Below the pieces are notes generated by a model. The model ran no database searches. It saw nothing but the letters and a program-made list of their open reading frames with translations, and was not told where the DNA came from. Below, one piece after another: positions 6,364 through 6,446 of a stretch of DNA of 6,446 bases. How positions within the stretch are numbered: position 1 is the stretch's first letter; every line of letters begins with the position of its first letter. Location of the stretch: the NCBI GenBank assembly GCA_028694545.1, contig JAQVKV010000143.1:1-6446 (forward strand), given 5' to 3'. The stretch is from Zavarzinia sp. Lineage in GTDB: Bacteria > Pseudomonadota > Alphaproteobacteria > Zavarziniales > Zavarziniaceae. The translations under genes and the position numbers were made by a program.

Positions 6364-6446
6364 ATGAAACACAGTGCCGATCACCCCCGGGCAGGGCATG
6401 AACGCGGTGCGAGCGCGATCCTCTTCGCCATTGCCCTGCCGCTGCT
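6364..6446 (+). CDS. TadE/TadG-like pilus protein, N-terminal fragment
   Basis: Only the first 27 codons are in the window and the gene continues past the right edge. The visible N-terminus is a short polar stretch ending in H-E-R (12-14), then G-A-S-A-I-L-F-A-I-A-L-P-L (15-27), the beginning of a hydrophobic segment. An arginine followed by G-A-x-A-x-L-F-A-x-x-L-P is the usual start of TadE/TadG-type pseudopilin and vWA-containing proteins of Tad (Flp) pilus systems, where this segment anchors the protein in the inner membrane. The ATG has a weak GGAG (6347-6350) 13 bases upstream. The gene is transcribed away from the peptide synthetase. Too little is visible to separate TadE from TadG, or from an unrelated membrane protein. 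Confidence 0.55.
   Translation, partial: MKHSADHPRAGHERGASAILFAIALPL

Noticed and set aside
6150..6401. Plus-strand 83-codon frame upstream of and overlapping the Tad-like gene.
   Set aside because: It covers the inverted-repeat cluster, lacks any recognisable domain, and overlaps the start of a better-supported gene in another frame.

Overview
This GC-rich window looks like chromosome from a free-living alphaproteobacterium. The basis is compositional and contextual: strong G/C preference at third codon positions, an alphaproteobacterial-style small secreted protein, a Tad-pilus-like N-terminus at the right edge, and a DhbF/EntF-type peptide synthetase. The taxonomic call is inference, because there is no rRNA or marker gene in view.

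Layout. Positions 1-1410 (+) hold the 3' part of a gene whose product resembles a GGDEF-EAL tandem in which the catalytic signatures are lost. It runs off the left edge. Four bases after its stop, a short gene (1415-1831, +) encodes a secreted protein of 138 residues, probably co-transcribed and translationally coupled. This pair converges, with a 16-bp gap and no clear terminator, on the main gene of the window.

The main gene (1848-5810, -) encodes a 1320-residue single-module nonribosomal peptide synthetase with the order condensation, adenylation, carrier (T), thioesterase. All core motifs and active-site residues are present. The adenylation pocket read from motif-anchored positions is D-I-L-Q-L-G-L-I-W-K, which is the classical glycine signature. 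The protein therefore most likely loads glycine, joins it to an acyl, aryl or aminoacyl group delivered by a partner carrier protein, and releases the product through its own thioesterase. No partner synthetase, MbtH-like protein, phosphopantetheinyl transferase or transporter is visible in the window.

The 553 bases between the synthetase start and the next gene (5811-6363) are clearly more AT-rich than the coding DNA. They carry a possible minus-strand promoter, a 13-bp palindrome and a GNRA-loop hairpin in the synthetase leader. Next to the divergent gene is a cluster of inverted repeats, several of them mutually exclusive. At 6364 a plus-strand gene begins with an N-terminus typical of TadE/TadG-like pilus proteins and is cut off by the right edge.

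The most interesting points are the lone glycine-specific C-A-T-TE synthetase, the inactive-looking GGDEF-EAL protein, and the competing RNA or operator structures at 6192-6332.
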